Notes: generated from the sequence alone by a model not told the origin. 29,767 nucleotides of DNA from an uncultured Lachnospiraceae bacterium (GCA_910587765.1 CAJUNR010000049.1:1-29767); one strand, 5' to 3'; positions 22,262 through 29,545 are shown, counted from the first letter of the stretch. Translations and numbers: made by a program.

Positions 22262-23248
22262 TCATTTGTAGTTCTGCCTGATCGCCTGTAGATGCGCTGT
22301 AAATTGTTCTACAACTCGATCCGGCCCCTCGATTCTCACCCCTGTTCCCAACGCAAACAGCCATCCAAAAAAATGCTGACTGACATTTACCCGAACCGAA
22401 ATCGAAAAATGCGAATCCTCTACGGGACAAACCGGTACCTCTCTCCCAAATCGATCCAGCATAACACCGATCAATTCATTTCGGCACAACAGCCTGACGA
22501 CCTCTTCGGTTCCGCCAAACATCCCAAACACTCTCTGAGAATAGCTGGCAAGATCAAATTTTACAAATAACTCTCTTCCTTCTCTTGGCACCTTCATGAT
22601 CTGCAGATTTAACATCTTGTCCACCCGATAATGTTTTATCATCTTTCCCAAGTTATCATACCCTATCAGGTAATAATTTTCATCATCCCAGGTCAGTGCC
22701 CATGGGCTGATCTCATAAAACATCCCGTCTCTGCGCAAATGCATTTTCTTTGATACGGTCCATTCATAGTACTGAAAACGTATTTTGGCATTTTGAGAGA
22801 TTGCCGTGTGAATCTGATCAACACTGTAATAGATATTTTCATTTTTTGTCTTAATCCGGTTCAGTACAAATACCTGTCTTTGAAGCTGCCGCGCTTCCTC
22901 TTTGCTGGCAAGCGTCCCCAGTTTCCGAATAAGTTCTTCTGATTTTTTTCTTGTAATAAACCTTGCGCACTGTACCGCATCTACCAGAAGTTTCAGTTCC
23001 GGAAATTCAAAATCCCGGCTTGCAACATAATATCCGGAAGGCTGTTCCCGTCTGTTTTCAATATCCATGCCGAATTTTTTTAAAGTCTCAATATCGTGAT
23101 ACACGCTCTTTCTCTCTGCCGAAATTCCATTTCTCTCCAGCATGGAGACCAGTTCTGAAGTAGACAGAGGATGTTTTTCGTCTGTTTTTTCCAGTAATTC
23201 TCTCATTACCAGCAAAATTTTCATCTTCTGCATTCCCGATTTTGCCAT
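22262..23248 (-). CDS. WYL-domain transcriptional regulator (HTH_11 + WYL + WCX)
   Basis: A 328-residue regulator of the YafY/DeoR-like class. Residues 5-65 form a winged helix (LSTSELVSMLERNGISAERKSV then YHDIETLKKFG). Residues 145-220 form the WYL domain (AKIRFQYYEW, then ISPWALTWDDENYYLIGYD). Residues 235-325 form the WCX extension. WYL domains bind ligands, probably nucleic acid-related ones, and many WYL proteins control CRISPR or other defence loci. The gene lies directly upstream of the cas9/tracrRNA promoters on the cas strand, so regulation of the locus is plausible but unproven. GGAGGGG sits just before the ATG. It follows the deacetylase gene by 23 bp, so the two probably share a transcript. 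Confidence 0.85.
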   Translation of the reverse strand: MAKSGMQKMKILLVMRELLEKTDEKHPLSTSELVSMLERNGISAERKSVYHDIETLKKFGMDIENRREQPSGYYVASRDFEFPELKLLVDAVQCARFITRKKSEELIRKLGTLASKEEARQLQRQVFVLNRIKTKNENIYYSVDQIHTAISQNAKIRFQYYEWTVSKKMHLRRDGMFYEISPWALTWDDENYYLIGYDNLGKMIKHYRVDKMLNLQIMKVPREGRELFVKFDLASYSQRVFGMFGGTEEVVRLLCRNELIGVMLDRFGREVPVCPVEDSHFSISVRVNVSQHFFGWLFALGTGVRIEGPDRVVEQFTAHLQAIRQNYK

Positions 23249-23271
23249 ATCATCCCCTCCGTAAAACCGTC

Positions 23272-24012
23272 TTAATCAAACAGCACTTCGTCCACCGTCA
23301 CAAATTCAAATCCGTCCGCTTTCAAAAGCTCAACGATCCGCTTTACCGCCTGCACGGTGCTCTGGTAGCTGTCATGCATGAGTATTATATCATCTTCACC
23401 GGCATTATTCACTACCTGATTTACGACGGAATCCACATTCTGCGTGGTCCAGTCCAGCGTATCAATCGTCCACATGACCGGTATCAGATCCAGTTCCGAT
23501 TCCAGTCCTTCGTTCCAGGTGCCGAAAGGAGGACGCACATACTCCGTGCCCCTGCCAGTCAGTTCTTCGATCAGATCGCTTGTCTTTTTGATCTCCTCGT
23601 AAGCCTGTTCCCTGGGAAGCCCGGTGATCTGCACATGATGGAAGGTGTGGTTGCCGATCAGATGGCCCTTCTGTGCAATCTCCCGAACCAGCTCTTCCCG
23701 CCCTTCGATATTCTGTCCCAGCAGAAAGAAGGTCGCAGGAATCTGCGCTTCTTCCAGAACCTCCAGCATTTGTTCTGTATAAACCGGATGCGGTCCGTCA
23801 TCAAAGGTCAGTGCGATTTTTTTTGACTCCTGCGGCGAGACTTCGTCCTGCTCTCCATCCTCGTCCCGCACTCCGGTATTCACGGTATCCGCGGCGGCGC
23901 CGGTCCTTACGCCCTGCTCTCTGCCATGCAGAACCACTCCCCAGAACAGGATCCCCGCAAGCGCCCAAAGCCATCGTTTTTTCTTCCAGCCCGACATGTC
24001 TGTTCTCGTCAC
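23272..24012 (-). CDS. Polysaccharide deacetylase (NodB domain, membrane-anchored)
   Basis: A 246-residue carbohydrate esterase 4 protein. A basic N-terminus and one hydrophobic segment (about residues 13-29) indicate a signal anchor or signal peptide, so the enzyme works outside the membrane. The NodB domain (66-245) has TFDDGPHP with Asp71 and Asp72, HTFHH with metal ligands His122 and His126, RPPFG at 160-164, DTLDW near 184-188, and ILMHD near 209-213. It likely removes acetyl groups from peptidoglycan or another surface glycan. The GTG at 24012 is the longest start; the ATG at 23997, giving MSGWKKKRW, looks more like a natural signal start, but neither has a clear ribosome binding site. 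It precedes the WYL regulator on the same strand. Confidence 0.87.
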   Translation of the reverse strand: MTRTDMSGWKKKRWLWALAGILFWGVVLHGREQGVRTGAAADTVNTGVRDEDGEQDEVSPQESKKIALTFDDGPHPVYTEQMLEVLEEAQIPATFFLLGQNIEGREELVREIAQKGHLIGNHTFHHVQITGLPREQAYEEIKKTSDLIEELTGRGTEYVRPPFGTWNEGLESELDLIPVMWTIDTLDWTTQNVDSVVNQVVNNAGEDDIILMHDSYQSTVQAVKRIVELLKADGFEFVTVDEVLFD

Positions 24013-24417
24013 CCAATCAGTTGATGCATCCCGCCACCGGCCGACGGCGCCTGCCGCGGTTGCCTCTTTTCCTTGCTATACCTTATGAACATCTGCTTGT
24101 TTTATATGACTTTTTCATGCAAAACACAGTTCCGCAATTTCTTCTTGCTTTTTTCCAGCTTTGTTTACCCTTTTTATAATTCTTTTAGATGACCGACATA
24201 TTTTAGACACATTTGCCTGATAATATATTCATTGTAAGGAAGACATATCCGTATTTCATTCATAACACTTGGAGGGCCGTAAAAAGCCCTCCACTCCCTC
24301 GAAGAATCAAGGTTCCCGCTGATGCGGGGGCCTTTTATTTTTGGAATTTACCCCAGTTTTACCCCATTTCATGAAAAAACGGCAGGAAAGCCACCGCCCG
24401 CAGGCAATGGCTTATTC
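24013..24417. other. Intergenic junction between the chromosome-like genes and the decayed mobile element
   Basis: No gene was found. The stretch holds the presumed minus-strand promoter region of the deacetylase, a hairpin GGAGGGC/GCCCTCC (24271-24292) and the terminator at 24315-24343. TTTACCCCAG followed by TTTTACCCCA lies at about 24347-24365, next to the integrase remnant, the usual place for an attachment-site junction. No tRNA was recognised and the other end of the element is outside the window, so the att core cannot be named. Confidence 0.4.
24315..24343 (+). terminator. Intrinsic terminator near the mobile element boundary
   Basis: CCCGC (24315-24319) and GCGGG (24324-24328) form a short GC stem with a TGAT loop, followed by GGCCTTTTATTTTT. 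It points in plus-strand direction, but no plus-strand gene precedes it. It may be a leftover of the gene or RNA into which the element inserted. Confidence 0.5.
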
Positions 24418-24889
24418 TTATATTACATAATCTATTTTTCTGATTTCTTCTTTCAGTCGCTCCTGATCCACATGATTGTATACTTTCATTGTGACCGCTG
24501 GATCACTATGCCCCATGATCGTCTGGAGCACCTTTACATCCATACCGGCTTCCGCCATCCGGGTGCATCCAGTATGCCGCAGGATGTGGTTAGAGATTGG
24601 TCTTATGGTCCATGTACATGCAGAAAAGCTCGTTCAACGTCATTCTGGAAGCCCTGACCGCATCAACACCATCTGCAAGGTCTTTCTCTATCGCCTTTTC
24701 CTTCTCCCGCAGGGACAGATCGTCCCGTTTTCCTTTCGGGAGCCGGTCCGTTGGTACCAGCTTCCAGCTGTACACGCTGCGCCGCTGTCCTGCATAATCG
24801 TACCTGTATTCATATTCCCCGTCGCTTCGCTGGCGTTCCCCGTCCCGGAGAATCCGCCCCTTATTATCCGTTCTCTTCTTGCCTGCCAT
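24418..24889 (-). pseudogene. Tn916-type tyrosine integrase with internal deletion
   Basis: The N-terminal 99 codons (24889-24593) begin MAGKKRTDNKGRILRDGE and match the arm-binding domain of Tn916-family integrases. The frame then hits a stop after MDHKTNL. In another frame directly after it, codons down to 24418 read SNHILRHTGCTRMAEAGMD and then VLQTIMGHSDPAVTMKVYNH, the C-terminal end of the catalytic domain with box II HxxR, GH and the nucleophilic Tyr. About 230 residues are missing, including the core-binding domain and the first catalytic Arg. A full enzyme has about 400 residues, so this gene is dead. AGGTG lies before the ATG. It marks the end of an integrated element whose other genes lie to its right. 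Confidence 0.88.
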
Positions 24890-24963
24890 ATAGCACCTGC
24901 CTTTCTATAAATGCCAAGACGGGCAGCAAGCGTTATTGTGTCCCGCTGCCGTCCCCGTTCTCT

Positions 24964-25698
24964 TTACCTTCTCCGCATCCTGCCCTTTCTCACGACCATT
25001 TTAAGCGCTTCCGGCTCCTGCCCTGAATATTCCTCTACCGCCTCTACAGTGACCCGCCTGTAGCCTCCGGCGGTCTTTACCGTGACTTTATCGCCCGGAT
25101 GTACCTTCCCCACCAGAAGCCCCGGAAGCTCCCAGAGGTAGAGCGTCCCGCCCGGCCTGTGCGCCGCCGCTACGATCTGCCGCCGGCCGTACCTGACAGG
25201 AACATGATTCACACCATACCGGACCGCCAGCAGATAGCTTGTATATCCGTCTATCAGGTTCCCCGTGCCGTCAAGGATGATCTCCGACTCGAAAGAGCCG
25301 TGCGCCTGATAATACAGGTCCTTGCTCTCCATCTTCTCCGGCTTCGGGGGATGGGCTGCGAAGCATGGGAAGATTCTGATTTCATCCGTCCGCATGGTGA
25401 ACTGCCCTTTCTCCCGGCGTATCCGGGCGATCTCTTTGAGCATGTTGTTTATCCTGATGCCGAAATCAGACCCGGATGACAGGAAATCTTCCTCTGCCTT
25501 CTGCTTTCCTTCCGGGGAGAGTTCCAGATAATTGACAATCATTTCCGCAACCCTCCCTGTATCGTCTCCCCATCCGGCTATCACGACCATGTCTTTTTCA
25601 TCCGAATAGTAAATTGTTTGCCTTTCCCGTGAACGCTCCGGAAGGTCCTCCGGGCCGGCGGATACAATGTTATGTACAGCGTTTAAAATCTCCATCAT
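24964..25698 (-). CDS. Mobile-element protein with ParB-nuclease-like motif
   Basis: A 244-residue soluble protein that I do not recognise by name. Residues 1-110 are mixed and acidic. Around 140-165 the run IILDGTGNLIDGYTSYLLA and then GVNHVPVRYG resembles the DG-xx-R/Y region of ParB/sulfiredoxin-like domains found in plasmid and phage proteins. The C-terminal part has HPGDKVTVKTAGGYRRVTVE, which looks like a small beta-barrel (KOW/SH3-like) fold, and a very basic tail (KGRMRRR). The first ATG overlaps the stop of the upstream gene (ATGA), and GGAGGG lies about ten bases before it. It belongs to the minus-strand accessory operon of the element. A DNA-related role is only an inference. Confidence 0.6.
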   Translation of the reverse strand: MMEILNAVHNIVSAGPEDLPERSRERQTIYYSDEKDMVVIAGWGDDTGRVAEMIVNYLELSPEGKQKAEEDFLSSGSDFGIRINNMLKEIARIRREKGQFTMRTDEIRIFPCFAAHPPKPEKMESKDLYYQAHGSFESEIILDGTGNLIDGYTSYLLAVRYGVNHVPVRYGRRQIVAAAHRPGGTLYLWELPGLLVGKVHPGDKVTVKTAGGYRRVTVEAVEEYSGQEPEALKMVVRKGRMRRR

Positions 25699-25913
25699 GC
25701 CCGCTGTCCTCCCTTTCCTGTAAGTTCAACCTCCAGCCTGTCCAGATCGTCGGAAATGCGGTCCAGATAGGACGATACGCCGCCGAGGGCATTTCTAAGA
25801 GCCTTTGGCGTTAATGTTTCGGTATCTTCATCTGTCTGATTCGCAAGCCCGGCCACAATCATGGAAATTCTTGCTACTTCCACCGCCAGATCACCGAGAT
25901 CAATTTTTTTCAT
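25695..25913 (-). CDS. Small acidic hypothetical protein of the mobile element
   Basis: A 72-residue protein, mostly helical and acidic, with no recognised domain. KKIDLGDLAVEVARISMIVAGL at the start, allowing for its length, suggests an amphipathic helix, and SYLDRISDDLDRLEVEL near residues 48-64 has coiled-coil character. It overlaps the downstream gene by four bases and the frameshifted gene upstream by 14, so it sits in the same transcript. Confidence 0.55.
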   Translation of the reverse strand: MKKIDLGDLAVEVARISMIVAGLANQTDEDTETLTPKALRNALGGVSSYLDRISDDLDRLEVELTGKGGQRA

Positions 25914-26450
25914 GCTTACACCCCCTTGGCCCTTTGGCTCTCCTTTTCTCGTACTCTATGGAGCCAATACAGCTTTCTACAATCGCCCGCACACCCAGAT
26001 AATGAACATAGGAGACAGGATCACCATTGATGAAGTGCAGATACATATTGACCACTTTTTCCCGGTGGATAGATGCATAAGTTTTCATAAAGTCTACAGC
26101 AGGCTTATTCCTTCCTGCTCTGCCTGCCAAATCGGATACAGCCGTCCTCTGAGACGTTCTACCATATTTCTGTGCCGGATTCTTTTGTTGTCCAGCATAG
26201 TCAGCTTCGGACACGTCAGCACGGAAAGCGGAATACCATTATAGCGTACAACCTGCCATATCTCGTCGCCGGTCAGCTCTTCCTCTCCCCGGAATGCTGC
26301 AAACAGAAGTTCTGACGTTATATTTGCAAACTGTTCAATGTATAAGCGATCCTGCTTTCTCACTTCAACCAAATTCGGGTATTTATAGTTTCTGTACAGT
26401 CCAGCTCTTTCCTCTCTGGAAAACTGCAATTCTTTATCAATACTGGTCAA
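25900..26450 (-). pseudogene. Frameshifted mobile-element gene (HTH-like accessory protein)
   Basis: Two overlapping frames appear to be one gene. The first (26450-26094, TTG start with AGAGAGGA upstream) has 118 codons beginning MTSIDKELQFSREERAGLYR and ends WQAEQEGISLL. The second frame carries on as NKPAVDFMKTYASIHREKVV and ends at 25900. The protein type I recall from Lachnospiraceae elements runs through both parts (LTGDEIWQVVRYNGIPLSVL, then VNMYLHFINGDPVSYVHYLG), so a single-base insertion or deletion near 26110-26120 has probably split it. Full length would be about 183 residues. Function is unknown; the middle part (EEIWQVVRYNGIPLSVL-like) resembles a regulator-type helical domain. 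Confidence 0.55.
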
Positions 26451-26526
26451 TTTTCTTATCCTCTCTTTACAGGGGACTTGCAGGCGTGTTACAATTCCTG
26501 CAAGGCTCGTTTTCTTTGTTGAGTGT

Positions 26527-26703
26527 TTACGGGTTGTCCGCCTTTGTCAGATCGCTACTCTGGCAGAGGCGCTTTTTATTCTCCCGGCGCATCCTGTCCG
26601 CCGCCTCCATGATTTCCCGGTGTCTCTGCATGAACTCCGGGTTGTGGAGCTTCAGCCGCTTTTCCTCGGCTTTTATCATGTCTGCAAGGTCTTTCTCTGT
26701 CAT
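26527..26703 (-). CDS. Small basic hypothetical protein (58 aa)
   Basis: A 58-residue frame beginning MTEKDLADMIKAEEKRLKLH and ending LTKADNP. It is almost entirely charged helix with many Arg, Lys and Glu residues, as in small DNA-binding or accessory proteins of integrative elements. GGTGAT lies a few bases upstream of the ATG. It falls neatly between the frameshifted gene and the 91-residue gene on the same strand, which supports it being real. No known domain. Confidence 0.5.
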   Translation of the reverse strand: MTEKDLADMIKAEEKRLKLHNPEFMQRHREIMEAADRMRRENKKRLCQSSDLTKADNP

Positions 26704-26718
26704 CCGATCACCGCCGAT

Positions 26719-26994
26719 CTATGCGACAGTGAAACGGCGGCTTGCACTGGTCCTGCAATACTGGCTGTAAATCTCCGGCAGCGCCGCTTTCAGTGCCTTG
26801 CCGTCCAGACGGCTGCTGATGATCTCTTTCCAGCGGATGATGAAGTTCTTTGTCTTCAGCTCGTCCACTCCCTTTTCTTCAAGGTCTGCTTTCAGCTCTG
26901 ACTTGATAGCGTCCGCCTGCTCCTGAAGCCCTGCGATCTGGCTTTCCAGTGCTTTCAGCTTCTTCACTCTGTTTTCCATCATTCCCTCGGTCAT
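26719..26994 (-). CDS. Coiled-coil hypothetical protein, phage Gp157-like
   Basis: A 91-residue protein. Residues 8-42 form a strong coiled coil (KKLKALESQIAGLQEQADAI, then KSELKADLEEKG). After it comes a short domain, NFIIRWKEIISSRLDGKALK, ending SASRRFTVA. This layout, helices followed by a strand-rich phrase and a RFTV-type end, occurs in small phage and ICE proteins related to Gp157, but the assignment is tentative. The ATG has GAAAGGAGAG about ten bases upstream. It is the first clear gene of the minus-strand run, downstream of the promoter near 27255. Confidence 0.55.
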   Translation of the reverse strand: MTEGMMENRVKKLKALESQIAGLQEQADAIKSELKADLEEKGVDELKTKNFIIRWKEIISSRLDGKALKAALPEIYSQYCRTSASRRFTVA

Positions 26995-27254
26995 GTCCTG
27001 ACTCTCCTTTCATCTTTGAGCGGGTGTCCGGGGGCTAAAACGGATGTGCGGCTCCTGCGGTTTATCTGTTATCCTGTCCGGCTCTTACCTTCGGGCTGTT
27101 TCCCTCGTCAGCTTTGACCTGCCTCTTCTGAAGTCTGCCAGCCCTTCAGGCATCTTCTCGAATATGGGCGCTCTCTGTTGAGCGATTCACGAGTATATGG
27201 CCTGGAGTATCGGGGCTTTTCGGGCTTCCCGGCTGTCCTTCATTTGATGATTCT
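26995..27254 (-). other. Leader region of the minus-strand mobile-element genes
   Basis: Between the predicted minus-strand start near 27250 and the first gene at 26994 lie about 250 nt with no convincing gene. A few short frames of about 20 codons exist, for example one beginning MPEGLADFRRGRSKL, but they lack support. Confidence 0.3.
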
Positions 27255-27323
27255 ACTATACTGTATATGGTCGTATCTTTGTTTGTTTTGTATATGGTCG
27301 TATATTGAAATATGTGCTATAAT
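27255..27323. promoter_or_regulatory. Back-to-back promoters with two 15-bp operator copies
   Basis: TGTATATGGTCGTAT occurs exactly at 27262-27276 and again at 27289-27303. On the plus strand an extended -10 box, TGC-TATAAT, lies at 27315-27323, and the second operator copy covers its -35 zone. On the minus strand TATAGT (27255-27260) is a candidate -10 with the first copy in its spacer. The plus-strand gene is an RHH protein, the likely repressor. Confidence 0.65.
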
Positions 27324-27391
27324 TTTGGTATGGTGGAAAAGGTGTCTTTAATTCACTGACCCCCATGAATCCAAAAAAAGAAGGTGTCATT

Positions 27392-27637
27392 ATGTCAGAA
27401 GATAAGAAAACCAAATACAGAGGCTTCACCCCCGCACAAGCAGAGGCGCATAAACGCTATATGAAAGATTTTGTTGAAATCAAAGTGAGGATGAAAGCCG
27501 AAAAGCGTGCTATTGTCCAAGAACACGCTGCCAATATGGGAGAGAGCGCTACTGCCTTTATCAACCGCGCGATCAATGAGACAATGGAGCGCGACAACTC
27601 CCAACCCTCCCCCAGCCCCTCACCTGATAAGGAATAA
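27392..27637 (+). CDS. Ribbon-helix-helix DNA-binding protein, likely autorepressor
   Basis: An 81-residue protein, MSEDKKTKYRGFTPAQAEAH... The stretch EIKVRMKAEKRAIVQEHAAN then GESATAFINRAINETM fits the beta-alpha-alpha ribbon-helix-helix fold of Arc/CopG-type repressors, with the strand at EIKVRM. The tail is proline-rich and probably disordered. The ATG at 27392 is chosen because AGAAGGTG lies eight bases upstream; an ATG at 27365 has no ribosome binding site. It is divergent from the minus-strand accessory genes and shares their regulatory region, which carries two direct copies of a possible operator. Confidence 0.75.
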   Translation: MSEDKKTKYRGFTPAQAEAHKRYMKDFVEIKVRMKAEKRAIVQEHAANMGESATAFINRAINETMERDNSQPSPSPSPDKE

Positions 27638-27692
27638 CCTCCCGGCGATATGTGGGCAGATGCCCCACCGTCCCCGGCTCCCCTTTTAAGGT

Positions 27693-27933
27693 GTAACTTT
27701 TGTTACCATAGCCGCCGATCTGCCGGGCAGCGTCTTTTTTACTGCACGCTTTTGCACGATTTAGAGGTCCTGCTGCCGGTGTCCCCCACTCCGCAGGCAT
27801 CCTTTTTTTGTGCGCACTTTCGCGCATTTTGCGAAATCCGGCAGCAGGCCGGCTTTTTTAGTCCGAATTTTCTTGAATTATCCGAAATCCGGCAGCAGTC
27901 TTTTTTTGTGTAACTTTTTGTAACTTTTGTAAG
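27693..27933. repeat. Repeat modules with private words spaced one helical turn apart
   Basis: Four modules each have a T6-T8 run followed by a short word present twice exactly 10 bp apart: TGCACG (27743, 27753), GCGCA (27812, 27822), GAATT (27865, 27875) and GTAAC (27910, 27920, with GTAAG at 27929). The word differs from module to module, while the linker is always five bases, mostly pyrimidines. A related inverted pair, GTAAC/GTTAC, lies at 27693-27706. Between modules CGAAATCCGGCAGCAG repeats exactly (27832-27847, 27883-27898). There is no gene. It might be an origin, a transfer site or a multi-protein binding site. Confidence 0.6.
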
Positions 27934-27989
27934 TTTTCCAGATAACAGGACCGCTCCTGTCTCTGATATTCCCCGGAGAAACATTATAT

Positions 27990-28019
27990 ATTGTGGTTTG
28001 ATTTCCGTGTGACCACAAT
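27990..28019. promoter_or_regulatory. 8-bp inverted repeat in the gene-free region before hicA
   Basis: ATTGTGGT (27990-27997) and ACCACAAT (28012-28019) are perfectly inverted across a 14-bp centre. Together with the modules just upstream, it lies in a 580-bp stretch without a gene (27638-28219). It may be part of the same replication or regulatory region. Confidence 0.4.
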
Positions 28020-28139
28020 AATCACTCCGGCCTGTCCTACTGCCGGTGATCCTGTACGCCTGCTGCCGATCTGCCTTATTTGGTTGTAGGTTTGTGGGAA
28101 TGAACAGTAGTTCGCCTCTATACTCTTTCCAAAAGCAAA

Positions 28140-28196
28140 TTATGCGTATATTTTATGCGTAATTATATTGACATGCGCATAAAAAAGGAGTATAAT
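28140..28196 (+). promoter_or_regulatory. hicAB promoter with repeated operator half-sites
   Basis: TTGACA (28168-28173) and TATAAT (28191-28196) are both perfect consensus at 17 bp spacing. TTATGCGTA occurs at 28140-28148 and 28153-28161, and a related TTATGCGCAT lies inverted at 28173-28182, between the two promoter boxes. This arrangement fits autorepression by the DNA-binding domain of HicB. Confidence 0.85.
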
Positions 28197-28219
28197 ACAT
28201 AACATAAGGAGGACGCAAT

Positions 28220-28402
28220 ATGACGGTTCGGGAAATATTAAAGGTGCTTCGTAAAGATGGATGGTACACCACCAATCAGGAAGGCTCTCACATAAGTCTA
28301 AAGCACCCAACAAAGCCCGGAAAAGTTACAGTACCAAATCACAACGGAGACTTGAGACCGGGAACTCTAAACAACATTTACAAGCAGGCGGGGCTTAAAT
28401 AG
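28220..28402 (+). CDS. hicA: Toxin HicA (mRNA interferase)
   Basis: A 60-residue double-stranded RNA-binding-fold protein, the normal size of HicA toxins. MTVREILKVLRKDGWYTTNQ, then EGSHISLKHP with the catalytic His24, and the C-terminal GTLNNIYKQAGL are diagnostic. HicA cleaves mRNA and halts translation until bound by HicB. AAGGAGG lies seven bases before the ATG, downstream of a consensus promoter. hicB follows after 38 bp. The toxin-first order is the common one for this family. The pair probably stabilises the mobile element. Confidence 0.93.
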   Translation: MTVREILKVLRKDGWYTTNQEGSHISLKHPTKPGKVTVPNHNGDLRPGTLNNIYKQAGLK

Positions 28403-28440
28403 CCCTACTGTCTGCGGTTCTCATAGAAAGGAGTATATTT

Positions 28441-28851
28441 ATGCAAAATTTAACCTATCTTGCAGTATTTGAACCATCAACAAACGGCTCATACAGTATT
28501 TATTTTCCTGATTTACCCGGATGTATCAGCGTTGGGGATAATCTGGAAGAAGCTGCACGCATGGCAGCAGAAGCCGCAAGCCTTCATGTTTACAGTATGG
28601 AATGTGACAATGAGGAAATTCCCACCCCATCCGTGAACCTCTCCAAAGACGATACGGAAGGCAATGTTATTATGCCGATCACAATTCATCCTGATCTGTT
28701 TCGCATGAAAAAAGACAACGAGCGCATCAAGACGAACATCACTCTTCCGGCATGGTTGAAAAGGATTGCAGAAGAACAAAAAGTAAACTATTCCCGGCTT
28801 TTGGAAACTGCCCTGATTGATTATCTGCAAATACCTATGTCTGGCAGATAA
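28441..28851 (+). CDS. hicB: Antitoxin HicB
   Basis: A 136-residue antitoxin. Residues 1-65 form the partly degraded RNase H-like HicB domain (LTYLAVFEPSTNGSYSIYFP, then DLPGCISVGDNLEEA). Residues 95-132 form a ribbon-helix-helix type DNA-binding domain (RIKTNITLPAWLKRIAEEQK, then NYSRLLETALIDYL). The first binds and blocks HicA; the second should bind the repeated TTATGCGTA sites in the promoter. AAAGGAG lies about eight bases upstream of the ATG. A terminator hairpin at 28928 follows. Confidence 0.92.
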   Translation: MQNLTYLAVFEPSTNGSYSIYFPDLPGCISVGDNLEEAARMAAEAASLHVYSMECDNEEIPTPSVNLSKDDTEGNVIMPITIHPDLFRMKKDNERIKTNITLPAWLKRIAEEQKVNYSRLLETALIDYLQIPMSGR

Positions 28852-28927
28852 TAAGCCCTCGCCCTGTTGCCCCAAGCCAGATATCAGATACCGGCAGCAG
28901 ACGTACACTTCTAAACCTGATAAGAAC

Positions 28928-28969
28928 ACCGCCCTGACACCTGTCAAAGTGCAATGGGCGGTTTTCTTT
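28928..28969 (+). terminator. Intrinsic terminator of hicAB
   Basis: ACCGCCC (28928-28934) and GGGCGGT (28956-28962) form a perfect 7-bp stem, followed by TTTCTTTG. It lies 76 bp after the hicB stop. From here to 29164 I see no gene, only a small CCCCGG/CCGGGG stem at 29131-29149. Confidence 0.75.
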
Positions 28970-29164
28970 GTCTGTCAGTATTTCAAAGCCCTATTTTCCG
29001 TTTTTATCCCTTCGGCCTATATTTTTACCCTCACGCCCTTAAAAGCCGAAATCAAACCGTTTCACGCCCATACTACAGGGATTTTTTCAGTGTGTACGGC
29101 TGAACCTTTCCGCAATCTCTTTTCTTTGTTCCCCGGATAGCTGCCGGGGCGGGATGATCTTCAC

Positions 29165-29545
29165 TCACTCAACCGGAATATGAGCCAGCAGCGTCCCGTC
29201 TTTATTCTCCGCCAGTATCTCGCATTTCTCCGGGCGTTCTGCTGCCAGCTTCTTAATACGGCTCTTATACCGCCCCTGACAAAACTGTACCGTCGCCGTC
29301 TTCGCATCTTTGATAAATTCAATCCCGTTTTCCACATTGTCGGACGGGTCCGGCCTGATGATGCTTTTCAGCTCCACGCCTGCAGCAACTGCCAGCGCCT
29401 TCAGCGTGCCGTCACCGGTAAAGCCGCCGTTGTCCAGAATCCAGTTAAGAGAAAATTCGGACAGGCCGGTACTTTTGCATATCTGGTCAGCTGTAAGCCC
29501 CTTTTTCTTCATGATCTCTTTGTATGCTTCTGTTCTTAATCTCAT
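29165..29545 (-). CDS. XRE-like helix-turn-helix protein of the mobile element
   Basis: A 126-residue protein. Residues 1-60 look like an XRE-type helix-turn-helix (TEAYKEIMKKKGLTADQICK, then STGLSEFSLNWILDNGGFTG, then LKALAVAAGVEL). Residues 70-126 form a second small domain, NGIEFIKDAKTATVQFCQGR with YKSRIKKLAAERPEKCEILA, and end NKDGTLLAHIPVE. I recall this second domain as recurring in Clostridia phage and ICE proteins, without a known function. The ATG at 29545 has AAAGGAAA upstream. It is on the minus strand with the partial gene upstream, so it probably belongs to an operon entering from the right. Confidence 0.65.
   Translation of the reverse strand: MRLRTEAYKEIMKKKGLTADQICKSTGLSEFSLNWILDNGGFTGDGTLKALAVAAGVELKSIIRPDPSDNVENGIEFIKDAKTATVQFCQGRYKSRIKKLAAERPEKCEILAENKDGTLLAHIPVE

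Noticed and set aside
24240..24345. Possible tRNA or tRNA fragment as integration target at the mobile element boundary.
   Set aside because: The two hairpins present do not form a cloverleaf, and there is no T-loop motif (GGTTCGAATCC type) or CCA end.
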